DNA of 64,000 nucleotides from CAZEQK01 sp964514395 (GTDB lineage Bacteria; Bacillota; Bacilli; Tepidibacillales; Tepidibacillaceae). The notes below the pieces were generated by a model that saw only the letters and a list, made by a program, of their open reading frames with translations, searched no databases and had not been told where the DNA came from. Shown here in pieces: positions 34,814 through 44,475 of this stretch (within the stretch, counting starts at the first letter, position 1; each line of letters starts with the position of its first letter). The position numbers and the translations under genes are program-made. The stretch spans positions 1-64,000 of the forward strand of contig CAZEQK010000014.1 of the NCBI GenBank assembly GCA_964514395.1, given 5' to 3'.

Positions 34814-35632
34814 TTGATAACAGATTATCATGTACATTTAGAAACAGGGCCATATACTGTGGACTGGATAAAAAAATATCTTGAAATAGCGGAAAAGAAC
34901 GGTGTAACTGATTTAGGATTTTCTGAGCATGGCTATAGATTTAAACAGTCAAAAAATATTTTACACAATCCATGGATTGAGGAAAGGCAAACGGAGGATT
35001 TGGATGAATATGTTTCTGTCGTTTTAAAGGCAAAGGAGCAGGGACTCCCAGTAAAGCTTGGCGTAGAACTAGATTATATTCCAGGTAAAGAAAAAGAAAT
35101 CAAAGAATTTATTGATTCACAACCATGGGATTATGTTATTGGTTCCGTTCATTGGCTAGAAGATTGGGGATTTGATCTAAATGAGATGAAAAAACAATGG
35201 GAGAATCAGCAGATCTATAAAGTCTATGATAAGTATTTTCAAATCGTTGGACAGCTTTTAGATTCGAAGCTTTTTGATATTATGGGGCACGTCGATGTGA
35301 TAAAAGTATTTGGTCATAAGCCACATGAAGATGATAACCATCTATTATTAAAGCTGTATGATCAGCTTATTGAAAAAATTGTCTCCAGTAATATTACTGT
35401 TGAAATGAGTACTGCTGGCCTAAGAAAACCTGTTCAGGAATTATACCCCTCTCCTGATATTATGGAGCGTCTTTCTAAAAATAACGTTCCTATGATGATT
35501 AATTCTGATGCTCATCGTCCTGAGCATGTTGGTGCAGATTACGATAAAGGTATTGCATATTTAAGAAAATATAGTATCGAAAATATATCCATTTTTAAAG
35601 AACGTCAAAGAACAATTGTTCCATTAGGTTAA
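34814..35632 (+). CDS. PHP-domain histidinol-phosphatase-like protein
   Basis: A 272-residue protein. The TTG at 34814, seven bases after AGGAGG, gives the standard N-terminus LITDYHVHLETG. The PHP metal site is seen as DYHVHLE, FSEHGYRF, VIGSVHWLEDWG, IMGHVDVIKVFG and MMINSDAHRPEHVG. It resembles B. subtilis HisJ, which dephosphorylates histidinol phosphate, but no histidine genes are nearby, so another phosphoester is possible. Confidence 0.8.
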   Translation: MITDYHVHLETGPYTVDWIKKYLEIAEKNGVTDLGFSEHGYRFKQSKNILHNPWIEERQTEDLDEYVSVVLKAKEQGLPVKLGVELDYIPGKEKEIKEFIDSQPWDYVIGSVHWLEDWGFDLNEMKKQWENQQIYKVYDKYFQIVGQLLDSKLFDIMGHVDVIKVFGHKPHEDDNHLLLKLYDQLIEKIVSSNITVEMSTAGLRKPVQELYPSPDIMERLSKNNVPMMINSDAHRPEHVGADYDKGIAYLRKYSIENISIFKERQRTIVPLG

Positions 35633-35634
35633 AA

Positions 35635-35675
35635 AAGAAGGTCTATGGATTTAACCGTAGACCTTCTTTTTCTTT
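35635..35675. terminator. Terminator between the PHP gene and serA
   Basis: AAGAAGGTCTA/TAGACCTTCTT perfect stem with T run on the plus strand and A run on the other side, serving both convergent genes. Confidence 0.88.
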
Positions 35676-35683
35676 TAAATTTT

Positions 35684-37273
35684 TTATAATTCCACTTGAT
35701 AGATATTTTGTACTCCATTTACATCCGTTAATTTATTCACTACCTCTTCATTTACAAAATTATCGATACCTAAAAAGGCTATTGCTTTACCACCTAATTG
35801 GTTACGACCTACCTGCATGGTAGCAATGTTCACTCTTGCATCACCTAAAATGCTACCAACATTACCTATAATTCCCGGCTGATCAATATGATCCATAAGA
35901 ATCATGTTTCCTTCAGGTATTAGATCTACGGTAAAGCCATTTAAATTCACAATTCTTGCACCATATCCATTTAATACAGTTCCTGCAACATACTTTTCTT
36001 CTTTATTTGTTTTTACACTTACCTTTATTAGATTAGTAAAACCATGAGATTTTGTACTTCTTCTTTCTGAGACATCTATCCCTCTCTCTTTAGCCAATAT
36101 TGGTGCATTGACATCATTAACTACACCTGTATTTCCTAGATGCTTAGACAAAATTCCCTTTTGAATGGTACGAGTTAAAAAATCTAACTCTTTATCCACA
36201 AAATCACCAGCAAATTCTACTTCTATCTTTTCGATTGCACCTTCAACGTAGTTTGCAATCATGACCCCTAGTTTATCAGCTAGTGCAACATAAGGACGAA
36301 TATGACTAAGTATTTCTTCAGGAAGTGAAGGTAAATTAATTGCGTTCTTAAAAGGCTTTTTCTTTAAATAATGATATACTTCATCAGCAACATCTATTGC
36401 CACATTTAATTGCGCCTCTTCTGTCGAAGCACCTAAATGTGGTGTAGTAACGACATTTGGATGATTGATCAATGGACTTTCTTTTGCTGGTTCCTCTTCA
36501 TACACATCAAGGGCTGCTGCTGCAACAATACCTTCATTTAACCCCTTTAATAAGGCTTCCTCTTTAATAATACCTCCCCTTGCACAATTGATAATTCTAA
36601 CACCCTTTTTCATCATGGCAATCTGTTCATCATCGATGAGATATTTTGTATCCTTTGTTAAAGGGGTATGCACAGTAATGAAATCGGCTTGCTTCACAAC
36701 CTCAGCCACTGTACCTAAGGTAATTCCTAGCTGCTTAGCACGATCTACTGTAATATATGGATCATAACCTATAATTTCCATATTAAAAACCCTTGCTCGC
36801 TTTGCAATTTCTGAACCAATTCTACCTAAGCCAATGATTCCAAGAACCTTTCTATTTAATTCGGTACCTACATATTTCTTTCTATTCCATATTCCATTTT
36901 TTAAATCCTGATGGGCTTGTGGGATCCATCTTGCCATTGACATTATCATGGCGAAGCTATGCTCAGCAGTAGAAATCGTATTACCATCAGGTGCGTTTAT
37001 CACTGCAATCCCTTTTTCTGTAGCAGCCTTTATGTCAATATTATCTACTCCTACACCTGCGCGACCGATTACTTTTAAGTTCTTTGCATGCTCGAGTATT
37101 TCCTCTGTTACCTTGGTTTGACTGCGTACAAGTAAACCATCATAATCCCCAATCGTCTGTAATAATTCATCTACTGTTAAATCTGTTTTTACATCCAATT
37201 GGATATCATTTGCATCCATTAATTTTCTTAAGCCAACCTCTGAAATAGGATCACTAACCAATATTTTTTGCAT
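35684..37273 (-). CDS. serA: D-3-phosphoglycerate dehydrogenase
   Basis: A 529-residue enzyme of serine synthesis. Order: substrate/NAD domains with [13 protein letters not shown], the Arg ([14 protein letters not shown]), Glu (EEEPAKESP) and His ([13 protein letters not shown]); an intervening domain; and a C-terminal ACT domain ([21 protein letters not shown]) that senses serine in the family. Length matches the long SerA type. Its start overlaps the end of the upstream aminotransferase by 20 bp; RBS GGAGGAATGG lies inside that gene. Controlled by two T-box leaders. Confidence 0.95.
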   Translation of the reverse strand: MQKILVSDPISEVGLRKLMDANDIQLDVKTDLTVDELLQTIGDYDGLLVRSQTKVTEEILEHAKNLKVIGRAGVGVDNIDIKAATEKGIAVINAPDGNTISTAEHSFAMIMSMARWIPQAHQDLKNGIWNRKKYVGTELNRKVLGIIGLGRIGSEIAKRARVFNMEIIGYDPYITVDRAKQLGITLGTVAEVVKQADFITVHTPLTKDTKYLIDDEQIAMMKKGVRIINCARGGIIKEEALLKGLNEGIVAAAALDVYEEEPAKESPLINHPNVVTTPHLGASTEEAQLNVAIDVADEVYHYLKKKPFKNAINLPSLPEEILSHIRPYVALADKLGVMIANYVEGAIEKIEVEFAGDFVDKELDFLTRTIQKGILSKHLGNTGVVNDVNAPILAKERGIDVSERRSTKSHGFTNLIKVSVKTNKEEKYVAGTVLNGYGARIVNLNGFTVDLIPEGNMILMDHIDQPGIIGNVGSILGDARVNIATMQVGRNQLGGKAIAFLGIDNFVNEEVVNKLTDVNGVQNIYQVEL

Positions 37274-38417
37274 TTGTCCATTCCTCCTCTGCTGCTTTTA
37301 CACCTTTACCTAACTCTACTGGGTATCCAACCTGCTTTAATGCAAGCTCTAGGCCAGCAATTGTAGTTAGCATATCCATAGGATGTGTATAACCCATATG
37401 TCCGATTCTAAATATTTTGCCCTTTAAATGTTTTTGTCCACCAGCTATGATAACTTTATAATCCTCTCTTAAAACCTTTCTTAGCTTCTCGACATCAAAT
37501 AAATCGTTTCCCTTTATAGCTGTGACAGTACAGGAAGCAACATGATCATCACTTACAAATAACTCCAATCCTAATGCCATTATTGCTTTTCTAACCATGT
37601 TCCTTAATAGAAAATGTCTATTATGACCCTCAACAAGTCCTTCTTGTTCAATCAGATCTAATGATTTATTTAATCCAAAAACTAATGAAACCGGCCCTGT
37701 AAAAGGTGTAGTATCCTTCGCCGCATTTTCTCTATAAACTCGTAAATCCCAATAGAATCTAGGACCATTACTCTTATCAATCAGCCTCCAAGCTTTTTGA
37801 CTGACCGCTATTAAAGCTAAACCTGGAGGTAAGCCTAAGGCTTTATGAGAAGCAGTTACAGCGATATCAACTCCCCAAGCATCCATCTTAAGCTCCATTC
37901 CAACTAATGCCGAGACACTATCAACAACAAGAACAGCTTCAGTCTGCTTTACTACATCAGCAATATCTTTTATTGGATTAACAACCCCTGTAGAAGTCTC
38001 ACAATGTGTCGCGAATATAGCTTTTATATCCTTATGTTCCTCTAATAATTCTCTAAGAATCTTTGGGTCTGCTGCGCTACCATATTCAAATTGTGCTTCA
38101 ATTACTTCTGCCTTATAGGCCTTTGCAATCTTAACAAAGCGATCTCCAAAAACCCCAGTCACTGCAACTAATACTTTGTCTCCTGGCTCAACTAAATTAG
38201 CTACTGCCATTTCTAAAGCACCTGTTCCACTAGATGCAACAACCAATACATTTTCTTCCGTTTGAAAAATTCTTTTTGCCTTTGCAGCTGCTTCAGCAAA
38301 TATTTTGGAAAATTCCTTACTCCGATGACCTAAAATCGTTCTCTCCATTGCTCTTTGCACCTCTGGATTAATAGGGGTAGGACCTGGTATCCGTAAATGC
38401 TGATACTCATTAAACAT
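37254..38417 (-). CDS. Class V aminotransferase of the serine operon
   Basis: A 387-residue PLP enzyme. ATG at 38417 follows CAGGAGATG by nine bases; an earlier ATG 11 codons up lacks a ribosome site. Motifs: LRIPGPTPINPEVQRAM, ASSGTGALEMAVANL, LVVDSVSALVGMEL (PLP Asp) and VTASHKALGLPPG (Lys). It is alanine/serine-glyoxylate-like, and being cotranscribed with serA under serine T-boxes it probably serves as the phosphoserine or hydroxypyruvate transaminase. No serC is in the window. Confidence 0.88.
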   Translation of the reverse strand: MFNEYQHLRIPGPTPINPEVQRAMERTILGHRSKEFSKIFAEAAAKAKRIFQTEENVLVVASSGTGALEMAVANLVEPGDKVLVAVTGVFGDRFVKIAKAYKAEVIEAQFEYGSAADPKILRELLEEHKDIKAIFATHCETSTGVVNPIKDIADVVKQTEAVLVVDSVSALVGMELKMDAWGVDIAVTASHKALGLPPGLALIAVSQKAWRLIDKSNGPRFYWDLRVYRENAAKDTTPFTGPVSLVFGLNKSLDLIEQEGLVEGHNRHFLLRNMVRKAIMALGLELFVSDDHVASCTVTAIKGNDLFDVEKLRKVLREDYKVIIAGGQKHLKGKIFRIGHMGYTHPMDMLTTIAGLELALKQVGYPVELGKGVKAAEEEWTNAKNIG

Positions 38418-38499
38418 ACTAATCATCTCCTGTTTTATAATTTTATTCATTTTAATTATTAGCGAGTTAAAGCTTCATTTTAATAAAATATAAAAAATC

Positions 38500-38778
38500 A
38501 AAAAAACCTTACATCGCTAACCTGACACAAATAGCACCAAATTAGGGACGAAAGGTTTATTTTTCGTGTTACCACCCTATTTCACCGTTACCTCACAATA
38601 ACAGCCTCTGTAAGTAGTATACTTCTACTTACTAAATATAACGGATTTTCACCGGTTTAAGCCTACTTCGTTTCAGCCTAGCAATTCAGGAACGCTCATT
38701 TAAAATTGATTCTACCAGTTTTCACCAACTCACTGGCTCTCTTTTATCATCAAATTTTAAATCTTTCCTTCATCATCG
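38500..38778 (-). ncRNA. T-box riboswitch, gene-proximal copy
   Basis: The minus strand carries the T-box core GGGTGGTAACACG (around 38565-38577). Upstream is a stem I with the AGAGAG element and GGTGAAAACTGG apex. A terminator (AACCTT.../...AAGGTT then seven Ts, 38500-38506) lies downstream. A candidate specifier, AGC followed by G (38694-38696), is a serine codon. No promoter lies between this and the upstream copy. Confidence 0.88.
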
Positions 38779-38804
38779 TTATGAGATATTGACTTGTAAG
38801 AAAT

Positions 38805-39073
38805 AAAAAAACCTTCTTCACTAATTGACAGTAAAACTGTTCAATTAGGGACGAAAGTTATGCTCGTGTTACCACCCTATTTCGCTATTACCTCACAATA
38901 ATAGCCTCTGTAAGTAGCATGCCACTTACTAAACATAACGGATTTCCACCGGTTTAAGCCTACTTCGTTTCAGCTTAACAACTCAAGAACGCTCATTTAA
39001 AATTGAGTCTACCAGTTTTCACCACCCACTGGCTCTCTTTTATCCTCAAATTTTAAATCTTTCTTTCATCGTC
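38805..39073 (-). ncRNA. T-box riboswitch, promoter-proximal copy
   Basis: A near-duplicate of 38500-38778 with the same core (38865-38877), the same candidate AGC specifier (38991-38993) and its own terminator, whose long stem CCCTAATTG/CAATTAG extends outward to AAC/GTT before seven Ts (38805-38811). Known: uncharged tRNA pairs with specifier and T-box and prevents termination. Confidence 0.88.
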
Positions 39074-39106
39074 ATTTGTGCATATTTATTTTGAAATTTG
39101 AATATA

Positions 39107-39135
39107 AATTTATCACCATTTCAAGATGAAGTCAA
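39107..39135 (-). promoter_or_regulatory. Promoter of the tandem T-box/serA operon
   Basis: Minus-strand TTGACT (39130-39135), 17 bases, TAAATT (39107-39112); transcription would start about 30 bases before the first T-box. Confidence 0.65.
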
Positions 39136-39179
39136 GCCAAAATTTAAAACTTTATTTTGTTAAATGTTTACACTGAAAA

Positions 39180-39300
39180 AAAGGAGTGCAATCACTTTTC
39201 TGATGTTCAACAAGAACAACCTCATACTAAGTAATCTAGCATGAGGTTTCTCGTCAGTCTGAGAAGTGGTTTATCCACCCTTCTTTTTACAAATACATTG
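39180..39300 (-). other. Structured spacer downstream of the ThDP enzyme gene
   Basis: On the minus strand a hairpin GAAGGGTGG/CCACTTC is followed by a long stem AACCTCATGCTA/TAGTATGAGGTT (39219-39249) flanked by further pairing (CTGA/TCAG), then AGTG-ATTG-CACT and seven Ts (39180-39186). It could be a long terminator or a processed small RNA. No coding sequence is seen. Confidence 0.4.
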
Positions 39301-39304
39301 ATGA

Positions 39305-40954
39305 TTAATAAACAGTAACTTTTTCGTCTTTTTCCACATTACTTAATGCCTTAAATCTATCCACTACTGGTGCTGGCTCTGTACCGTCTGTAATCACGTC
39401 AATAAAACATGGTCCTTGAAGATTTGATGTTAATTCTTTTATTTTATCCATTTCATCCATATTATTTATTTGTACAGACTTGATACCTAAAGAATCAGCC
39501 AAAGCAGTAAACGAAATTCTCTCCACAATAAATCCATCTAACGATCTACCATACAAGTATCTATGTCCATGCTCAACATAGCCACCCATCGCATTGTTAA
39601 TAATAATATAAACGATTGGTAGTTTATAATCCATTGCCGTAAATACTTCATTTCCATTCATTAAAAATGATTGATCACCCACAATAACTGCAACCATTTT
39701 ATCAGGAACAGCAATACTCACTCCAACAGCACCGCCTGTACCAATTCCCATCGCACCATAATTCAAACCAATTTCAAAGTCCATCCCTTCCTTAATTGGC
39801 AAATACTTAAAATTAAAATTCATAAATTCACCAACATCAGAGACATAGTAGGTATTAGCTGGCATGACTTCTGTTAACTTTTCTAAAAATAAGCGAAGAG
39901 ATAAACCAGTATGATTTTCTATATAAGGTTTATTTAAAGGTGTAGGACGGCTAAATTGATTATTCTTCTTAGCTGTATTTTTAATTAATAATGGGATTGC
40001 TTTTTTTAAATCATAATAAACAGGAGCATCTGTTTTAAAAACTTTATTTAGCTCTGTTTTATCCCAATCAATATGAATAAATTTACGGTTTTTTACTAGA
40101 ATATCATTATAGTTTCTCGTTGCTGACTCTCCCATGCTTGTACCTAATGCTAATATGGCTGTTGCATCACCATTATCAACATAATCTAATGCAACATCAG
40201 TACTAGAAAATCCATAATTCCCTAAATTCATTTCAAAATCAGTAGATATAATACCCTTGCCTTCTGGAGAGGTAATAATTGGCCAATCTAAATGCTTACT
40301 TAGAGCTTTCACTTCGTCACTAAGACCTCTACATCCTCTTCCAACCAAAATAATTCCTTTTTCCTCTTTATTTATCATATCAATTGCTTGGTTTACAGCT
40401 TTATCATCAAATTTTAATTCATCAATAACAGAAGGTAATGCAGGAATAGTTCCCTTAAAACTCGCTATCTGTGTATCAATAGGAATTGATAAATGTACTG
40501 GACCGTATGGAGGTGTCATTGCAATTTCAATAGCTTTCTTTAATTCTATTAAGACATCATTTTCATCCATAACCATCTTGCTATATTTGGTTATTGGCTT
40601 CATAATATCTTCAGTATTTAACTCTTGCATTGCCCCTCTTCCCATTTGCCAACGATGAACAGCCCCACTGATTACTAAAATTGGTACTTTAATACGTTTT
40701 GCATAGGCTATTCCATTTACCATATTATTAACCCCAACAGCTCCTGCTACAATGGCTACACCTAATTCGCCAGTATTCTCTGCGTATTTTGTAACAGTAT
40801 AACCAGTCCCACCTTCATTTTTTGTAAAAATATGTGTGATATTTGTATCATTTATTGCATCATATAAGGCGCTCACTGTTCCAGCAGATATACCAAATAT
40901 ATGTCTAACTTTATAATCTTCGAGGTAGTTTAAAACAGCATCAGCTACTCTCAT
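39305..40954 (-). CDS. Thiamine-diphosphate-dependent enzyme (acetolactate synthase-like fold)
   Basis: A 549-residue three-domain ThDP enzyme. The N-terminal catalytic Glu lies in FTKNEGGTGYTVTKYAE, the central domain has ILVGRGCRGLSDEV and the C-terminal ThDP/Mg motif is VGDQSFLMNG...IINNAMGGYVEHG (GDx, then NN). The HRWQMGRGAMQELNTEDIMK segment is like oxoacid decarboxylases and related lyases. Substrate cannot be named. Last gene of an operon after STAS-like and GAF proteins, an unusual context. ATG follows AGGAGGAG. Confidence 0.8.
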   Translation of the reverse strand: MRVADAVLNYLEDYKVRHIFGISAGTVSALYDAINDTNITHIFTKNEGGTGYTVTKYAENTGELGVAIVAGAVGVNNMVNGIAYAKRIKVPILVISGAVHRWQMGRGAMQELNTEDIMKPITKYSKMVMDENDVLIELKKAIEIAMTPPYGPVHLSIPIDTQIASFKGTIPALPSVIDELKFDDKAVNQAIDMINKEEKGIILVGRGCRGLSDEVKALSKHLDWPIITSPEGKGIISTDFEMNLGNYGFSSTDVALDYVDNGDATAILALGTSMGESATRNYNDILVKNRKFIHIDWDKTELNKVFKTDAPVYYDLKKAIPLLIKNTAKKNNQFSRPTPLNKPYIENHTGLSLRLFLEKLTEVMPANTYYVSDVGEFMNFNFKYLPIKEGMDFEIGLNYGAMGIGTGGAVGVSIAVPDKMVAVIVGDQSFLMNGNEVFTAMDYKLPIVYIIINNAMGGYVEHGHRYLYGRSLDGFIVERISFTALADSLGIKSVQINNMDEMDKIKELTSNLQGPCFIDVITDGTEPAPVVDRFKALSNVEKDEKVTVY

Positions 40955-40986
40955 TTTCTTCTCCTCCTACTTCTAAAAAAGAAACA

Positions 40987-41421
40987 TCATACCAAAAATT
41001 GTCTGTATCCCTCTACAATTTTATGACATTTTTTTATTTCTTCTTCAGTAAATGAATGATAATGATTAATCGAAGGAATGATGATTACACCTTTTACATC
41101 AAGTGTTTGATTCATAACTGGAATAACCATAATACTGTCGATACCAAATAGCCCAAAAGCCTTAGATGAACGTTCATCTTCATGGGTATTTGATATGGCA
41201 ATAACCTGTTTATCGTGAATGACTTCGATTAATAGTGGATTATCCTTAACATATACTGGATGTTCTACATGTGTTCTCTTCCATTTTTCAGAGCTCAACA
41301 CATCAGTCTCCAATTTATGAATAGGATTTAATTTACCATTCTTAATTTCATGATATCCTACCTCATCTAAAGAAACGATTTGCCTTAATTGGTTAAACAA
41401 TTCATTTAACTTATCTAACAT
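40987..41421 (-). CDS. Single GAF-like domain protein
   Basis: A 144-residue soluble protein that resembles a stand-alone GAF sensor: an N-terminal helix (MLDKLNELFNQLRQIVSLD), a central beta-sheet with VAISNTHED-like segments and IDSIMVIPVMNQTLDVKGVI, and a C-terminal helix. No Cys haem or kinase part. Located between the STAS-like and ThDP genes, 15 bases after the former, so it may sense the substrate or a nucleotide. Confidence 0.6.
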   Translation of the reverse strand: MLDKLNELFNQLRQIVSLDEVGYHEIKNGKLNPIHKLETDVLSSEKWKRTHVEHPVYVKDNPLLIEVIHDKQVIAISNTHEDERSSKAFGLFGIDSIMVIPVMNQTLDVKGVIIIPSINHYHSFTEEEIKKCHKIVEGYRQFLV

Positions 41422-41436
41422 TTCGTTACATCCCTT

Positions 41437-41826
41437 TTAAAAGCCTTGGTTTTTTAACCATTGATCTGCTTCATCCATCGTTTCAAAAGGTGCAGGTTCC
41501 ATAGCGGTTCCACCAACCCTTTTCATCTGCATTTTAACAATCGCGCTTCCTACAACAATAGCGGCTCTTGAAAGACCATTTTCCACTTTATATTTAACGT
41601 GTTTTTCAAGCTCATTACCTATATTTGAAGTAGTATAGTTTCTTAGATCTGAGATGATAGCAAATGGCTTTCCACCTCCTAATGCTGGTATTACCTTCGA
41701 TTCATACGCATGATGAAACCTTTGAAAATCCTCTAGATTAAAAAATCCACTAGGTATCTCATAAACTACCCTTCTTTCTTTATTAATCTTAAAGGTAAAC
41801 ATCTCTTTTTCATCTTTAATTTCCAT
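41437..41826 (-). CDS. STAS/SpoIIAA-like domain protein
   Basis: A 129-residue protein: FKINKERRVVYEIPSGFFNLEDFQRFHH and FAIISDLRNYTTSNIGNE fit the SpoIIAA-like/STAS fold, ending with DEADQWLKNQGF. No conserved phosphorylatable Ser of anti-anti-sigma factors is evident. First gene of the three-gene operon; ATG follows AGGGAGGAA. A binding or membrane-proximal adaptor role is only inferred. Confidence 0.6.
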   Translation of the reverse strand: MEIKDEKEMFTFKINKERRVVYEIPSGFFNLEDFQRFHHAYESKVIPALGGGKPFAIISDLRNYTTSNIGNELEKHVKYKVENGLSRAAIVVGSAIVKMQMKRVGGTAMEPAPFETMDEADQWLKNQGF

Positions 41827-41974
41827 TTTTATTCCTCCCTATTAATGTAAACTAATTAGTAAATTCTTCTATGTTAAATTCGCTAAAAAATGACAATTTC
41901 CTCTTTTTATTTACAAATTCCGATATTAATTTTTTTATTATATAATAAAATTCCTTTTTCATCTTTCTTAACAT

Positions 41975-42006
41975 AAAAAACCATGTGAAAATACATGGTT
42001 TTTTAT
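41975..42006 (-). terminator. Intrinsic terminator of pepF
   Basis: AACCATGT/ACATGGTT stem with TTTTTTAT on the minus strand. Confidence 0.8.
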
Positions 42007-42025
42007 CCTATTCTTTTTTTTGATA

Positions 42026-43831
42026 TTAAAGCAAACCTTCGATTTGGTCTAATATATCTTTAAACACATCAAGAGCATTTTGAATCGGCTTCTTTGATGT
42101 CATATCAACTCCTGCTCTTTTTAATAATTCGATTGGATAATCTGATCCACCAGCTTTCAAGAATGCCAAGTAACGATCTACAGCTGGCTGCCCTTCCTCA
42201 ATTATTTGTTTGGCAAGCGAAATCGCTGCTGAATACCCTGTCGCATATTTATAAACATAAAAGTTCATGTAAAAATGGGGTACTCTTTCCCATTCATAAT
42301 CAATCAAGTCGTCAATAACAATCTCTTCGCCATAGTAATATTTATTTAAATCACGATACATTTTATTAAGGAGCTCAGACGTTAACGCTTCTCCTGACTC
42401 AACTTTTTCATGAATTAATTTTTCATATTCTGCAAACATAGTTTGGCGATAAATAGTCCCTCTAAACTGTTCTAAATAATAATTCAAATAATAGAGTTTT
42501 TCTTTCTTATCAGTAGTGGTTTTTAATAGATAATGCATCAATAATGACTCATTTAATGTTGAGGCAACTTCCGCTACAAATATTTTATAATGGGAATATA
42601 TATATGATTGATTTTTATTAGAATAATAGGAATGCATAGAATGACCTAACTCATGTGCTAGTGTGAACATATCATTAACATTACCTTGATAATTTAATAG
42701 AATATATGGGTGAGTCCCATATGCCCCCCAGGAATAGGCACCGCCAGACTTTCCTTTATTTTCATATACATCTATCCATCTTGAAGTAAATGCTTTTCCT
42801 AAATGAGTTAAATATTCTTCTCCTAATGGTTTTAACCCTTCTAACACCCTTTTTTTCGCGTCATCATACTTAATTTTGAGATGAACATCCTTCACGATTG
42901 GTGTATATAAGTCGTACATATGTAGTTCGTTTAAACCTAACATCTGTTTACGAATGTTGACATAACGATGCATTAATCCAATATTGTCATGAATCGTATC
43001 AATTAATTGATTATATACTTCGCTTGATACGTTATCATCATAGAGGGAAGCTTCTAGTGCTGATGAAAACTTTCTAACCTTGGCATAAAATACATTCTTC
43101 TTCACATTTGAATTTAGGGTCGCAGCAAAAGTGTTTTTTAAGCTTGCGTATGTTTTATATAAAGCTTCAAAGACATCCTTCCTGACTCTGCGATCATCAC
43201 TTTCCATAAATTTCATATAGCGACCCTTTGTTAATTCCACCTCATCCCCATTTTCATCTTCTATAATAGGAAAGGTTATATCTGCATTATTTAACATGCC
43301 GTATATGTAATCAGAGGCTTGAGCTAGTTCACCGGTCTCTGCTAGTAGTTCTTCTAATTCTTGCGATAATATATGTGGTTTCATACGAATGATTTCATCT
43401 AAATATTGTTTATAAAACTTCAAGCCTTCATTCACTTCAATAAAGTGATGCATTTTATCATTTTCAATTGAAAGTATCTCTGGAACGATAAAGGAGGTAA
43501 TGCTATTAATTTTTACATGCAAACTGGATACTCTATCGGCTAATCCTTGATATTTATCATTGGTATTATCCTCGTCCTTTTTCATTCGAGCATATACAAA
43601 TACTTTTTCTAGCATCTCAGACATCTCGTCCTGAAGATTTAGCACAACTAATAAATTTTCATTAGTTTGACCAAGTTTACCTTCGTAGCCTTTTAATTCC
43701 TCAGCAAGCTTTTTTACATGATTAAAATCCCTTTCAAAATCATGATCACTCTCATAAATTGCTTCCAGATTCCATTTAAACTCATTATTTATTTCTTCTC
43801 TACTTTGGAGATTTTTTTTATTCTTATCCAT
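42026..43831 (-). CDS. pepF: Oligoendopeptidase F
   Basis: A 601-residue M3-family zinc peptidase. The catalytic HELGH is in FTLAHELGHSMHSYYSNK with the third ligand Glu in VAEVASTLNESLL. Length and N-terminal helical domain are standard. Cleaves short peptides in the cytoplasm. The second of two adjacent ATGs (43831) is chosen, seven bases after AAGGAGG. Confidence 0.95.
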   Translation of the reverse strand: MDKNKKNLQSREEINNEFKWNLEAIYESDHDFERDFNHVKKLAEELKGYEGKLGQTNENLLVVLNLQDEMSEMLEKVFVYARMKKDEDNTNDKYQGLADRVSSLHVKINSITSFIVPEILSIENDKMHHFIEVNEGLKFYKQYLDEIIRMKPHILSQELEELLAETGELAQASDYIYGMLNNADITFPIIEDENGDEVELTKGRYMKFMESDDRRVRKDVFEALYKTYASLKNTFAATLNSNVKKNVFYAKVRKFSSALEASLYDDNVSSEVYNQLIDTIHDNIGLMHRYVNIRKQMLGLNELHMYDLYTPIVKDVHLKIKYDDAKKRVLEGLKPLGEEYLTHLGKAFTSRWIDVYENKGKSGGAYSWGAYGTHPYILLNYQGNVNDMFTLAHELGHSMHSYYSNKNQSYIYSHYKIFVAEVASTLNESLLMHYLLKTTTDKKEKLYYLNYYLEQFRGTIYRQTMFAEYEKLIHEKVESGEALTSELLNKMYRDLNKYYYGEEIVIDDLIDYEWERVPHFYMNFYVYKYATGYSAAISLAKQIIEEGQPAVDRYLAFLKAGGSDYPIELLKRAGVDMTSKKPIQNALDVFKDILDQIEGLL

Positions 43832-44046
43832 CATAATTCCTCCTTACTAGCATTTTCTCAAATATTATTTTTTTCCCTACCTAATTATGTCTATGTATTG
43901 ATATTATTATCACATTATTTATAAAAATTATCATAAATAAAGTGCATTGTGCAAATTTAAATTTTTATGTAACATCATTAAAACTTATATCGTCTAATAA
44001 CTTATTAAAAAAACAATCACTTAACATAACACTATTGTAAAAAATC

Positions 44047-44346
44047 ATGTTTGATAAATTTACACCTGCTAACTCAGATACTGAGTATTATGTAGCAAAA
44101 TCACGTTACGCTGATGAAAATACTATAAAAAACTTTTTAAATAATTATAACTCAAAAAACATGATAGATAACATCGTGAAACAATATGTAGTAAAAGAAG
44201 ATATTCCTATAAAAGGTAATGTATATACTTTAAATTTACCTAAGGATTATCAATCCATTGTTGGTTATACATTCACTGATAAAGATACGATTATCATTAA
44301 GAATGATAAAGCTACTATCACTATTTCACCTAATAATAAAAAGTGA
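44047..44346 (+). CDS. Possible C-terminal fragment of an unknown protein (99 aa)
   Basis: An ORF without a ribosome site that begins nine bases after an in-frame TAA. The product is Asn-, Asp- and Lys-rich (TEYYVAKSRYADENTIKNFL, then YTFTDKDTIIIKNDKATITI) and has no signal peptide. It may be a decayed gene. I do not recognise a family. Confidence 0.3.
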   Translation: MFDKFTPANSDTEYYVAKSRYADENTIKNFLNNYNSKNMIDNIVKQYVVKEDIPIKGNVYTLNLPKDYQSIVGYTFTDKDTIIIKNDKATITISPNNKK

Positions 44347-44430
44347 CCTACACATTAATTATGAAGGATGGAAAATGATTAGTCGATTCAAAAATTGTAA
44401 ACTAAATTTGATATGATTGAAAAAAACGAT

Positions 44431-44466
44431 AAAAAGAACCTCTTCTAAATAGAAAAGGTTCTTTTG
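44431..44466 (-). terminator. Intrinsic terminator of the DegV gene
   Basis: AAAGAACCT.../...AGGTTCTTTT stem with inner TCTA/TAGA and a T run on the minus strand. Confidence 0.78.
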
Positions 44467-44475
44467 CGTTCTAAT

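Noticed and set aside
39219..39260. Hammerhead-ribozyme-like core (CTGACGAGAAA before a closed stem) on the minus strand
   Set aside because: There is no stem II between CTGACGA and GAAA, and the flanks do not pair to form stem I.
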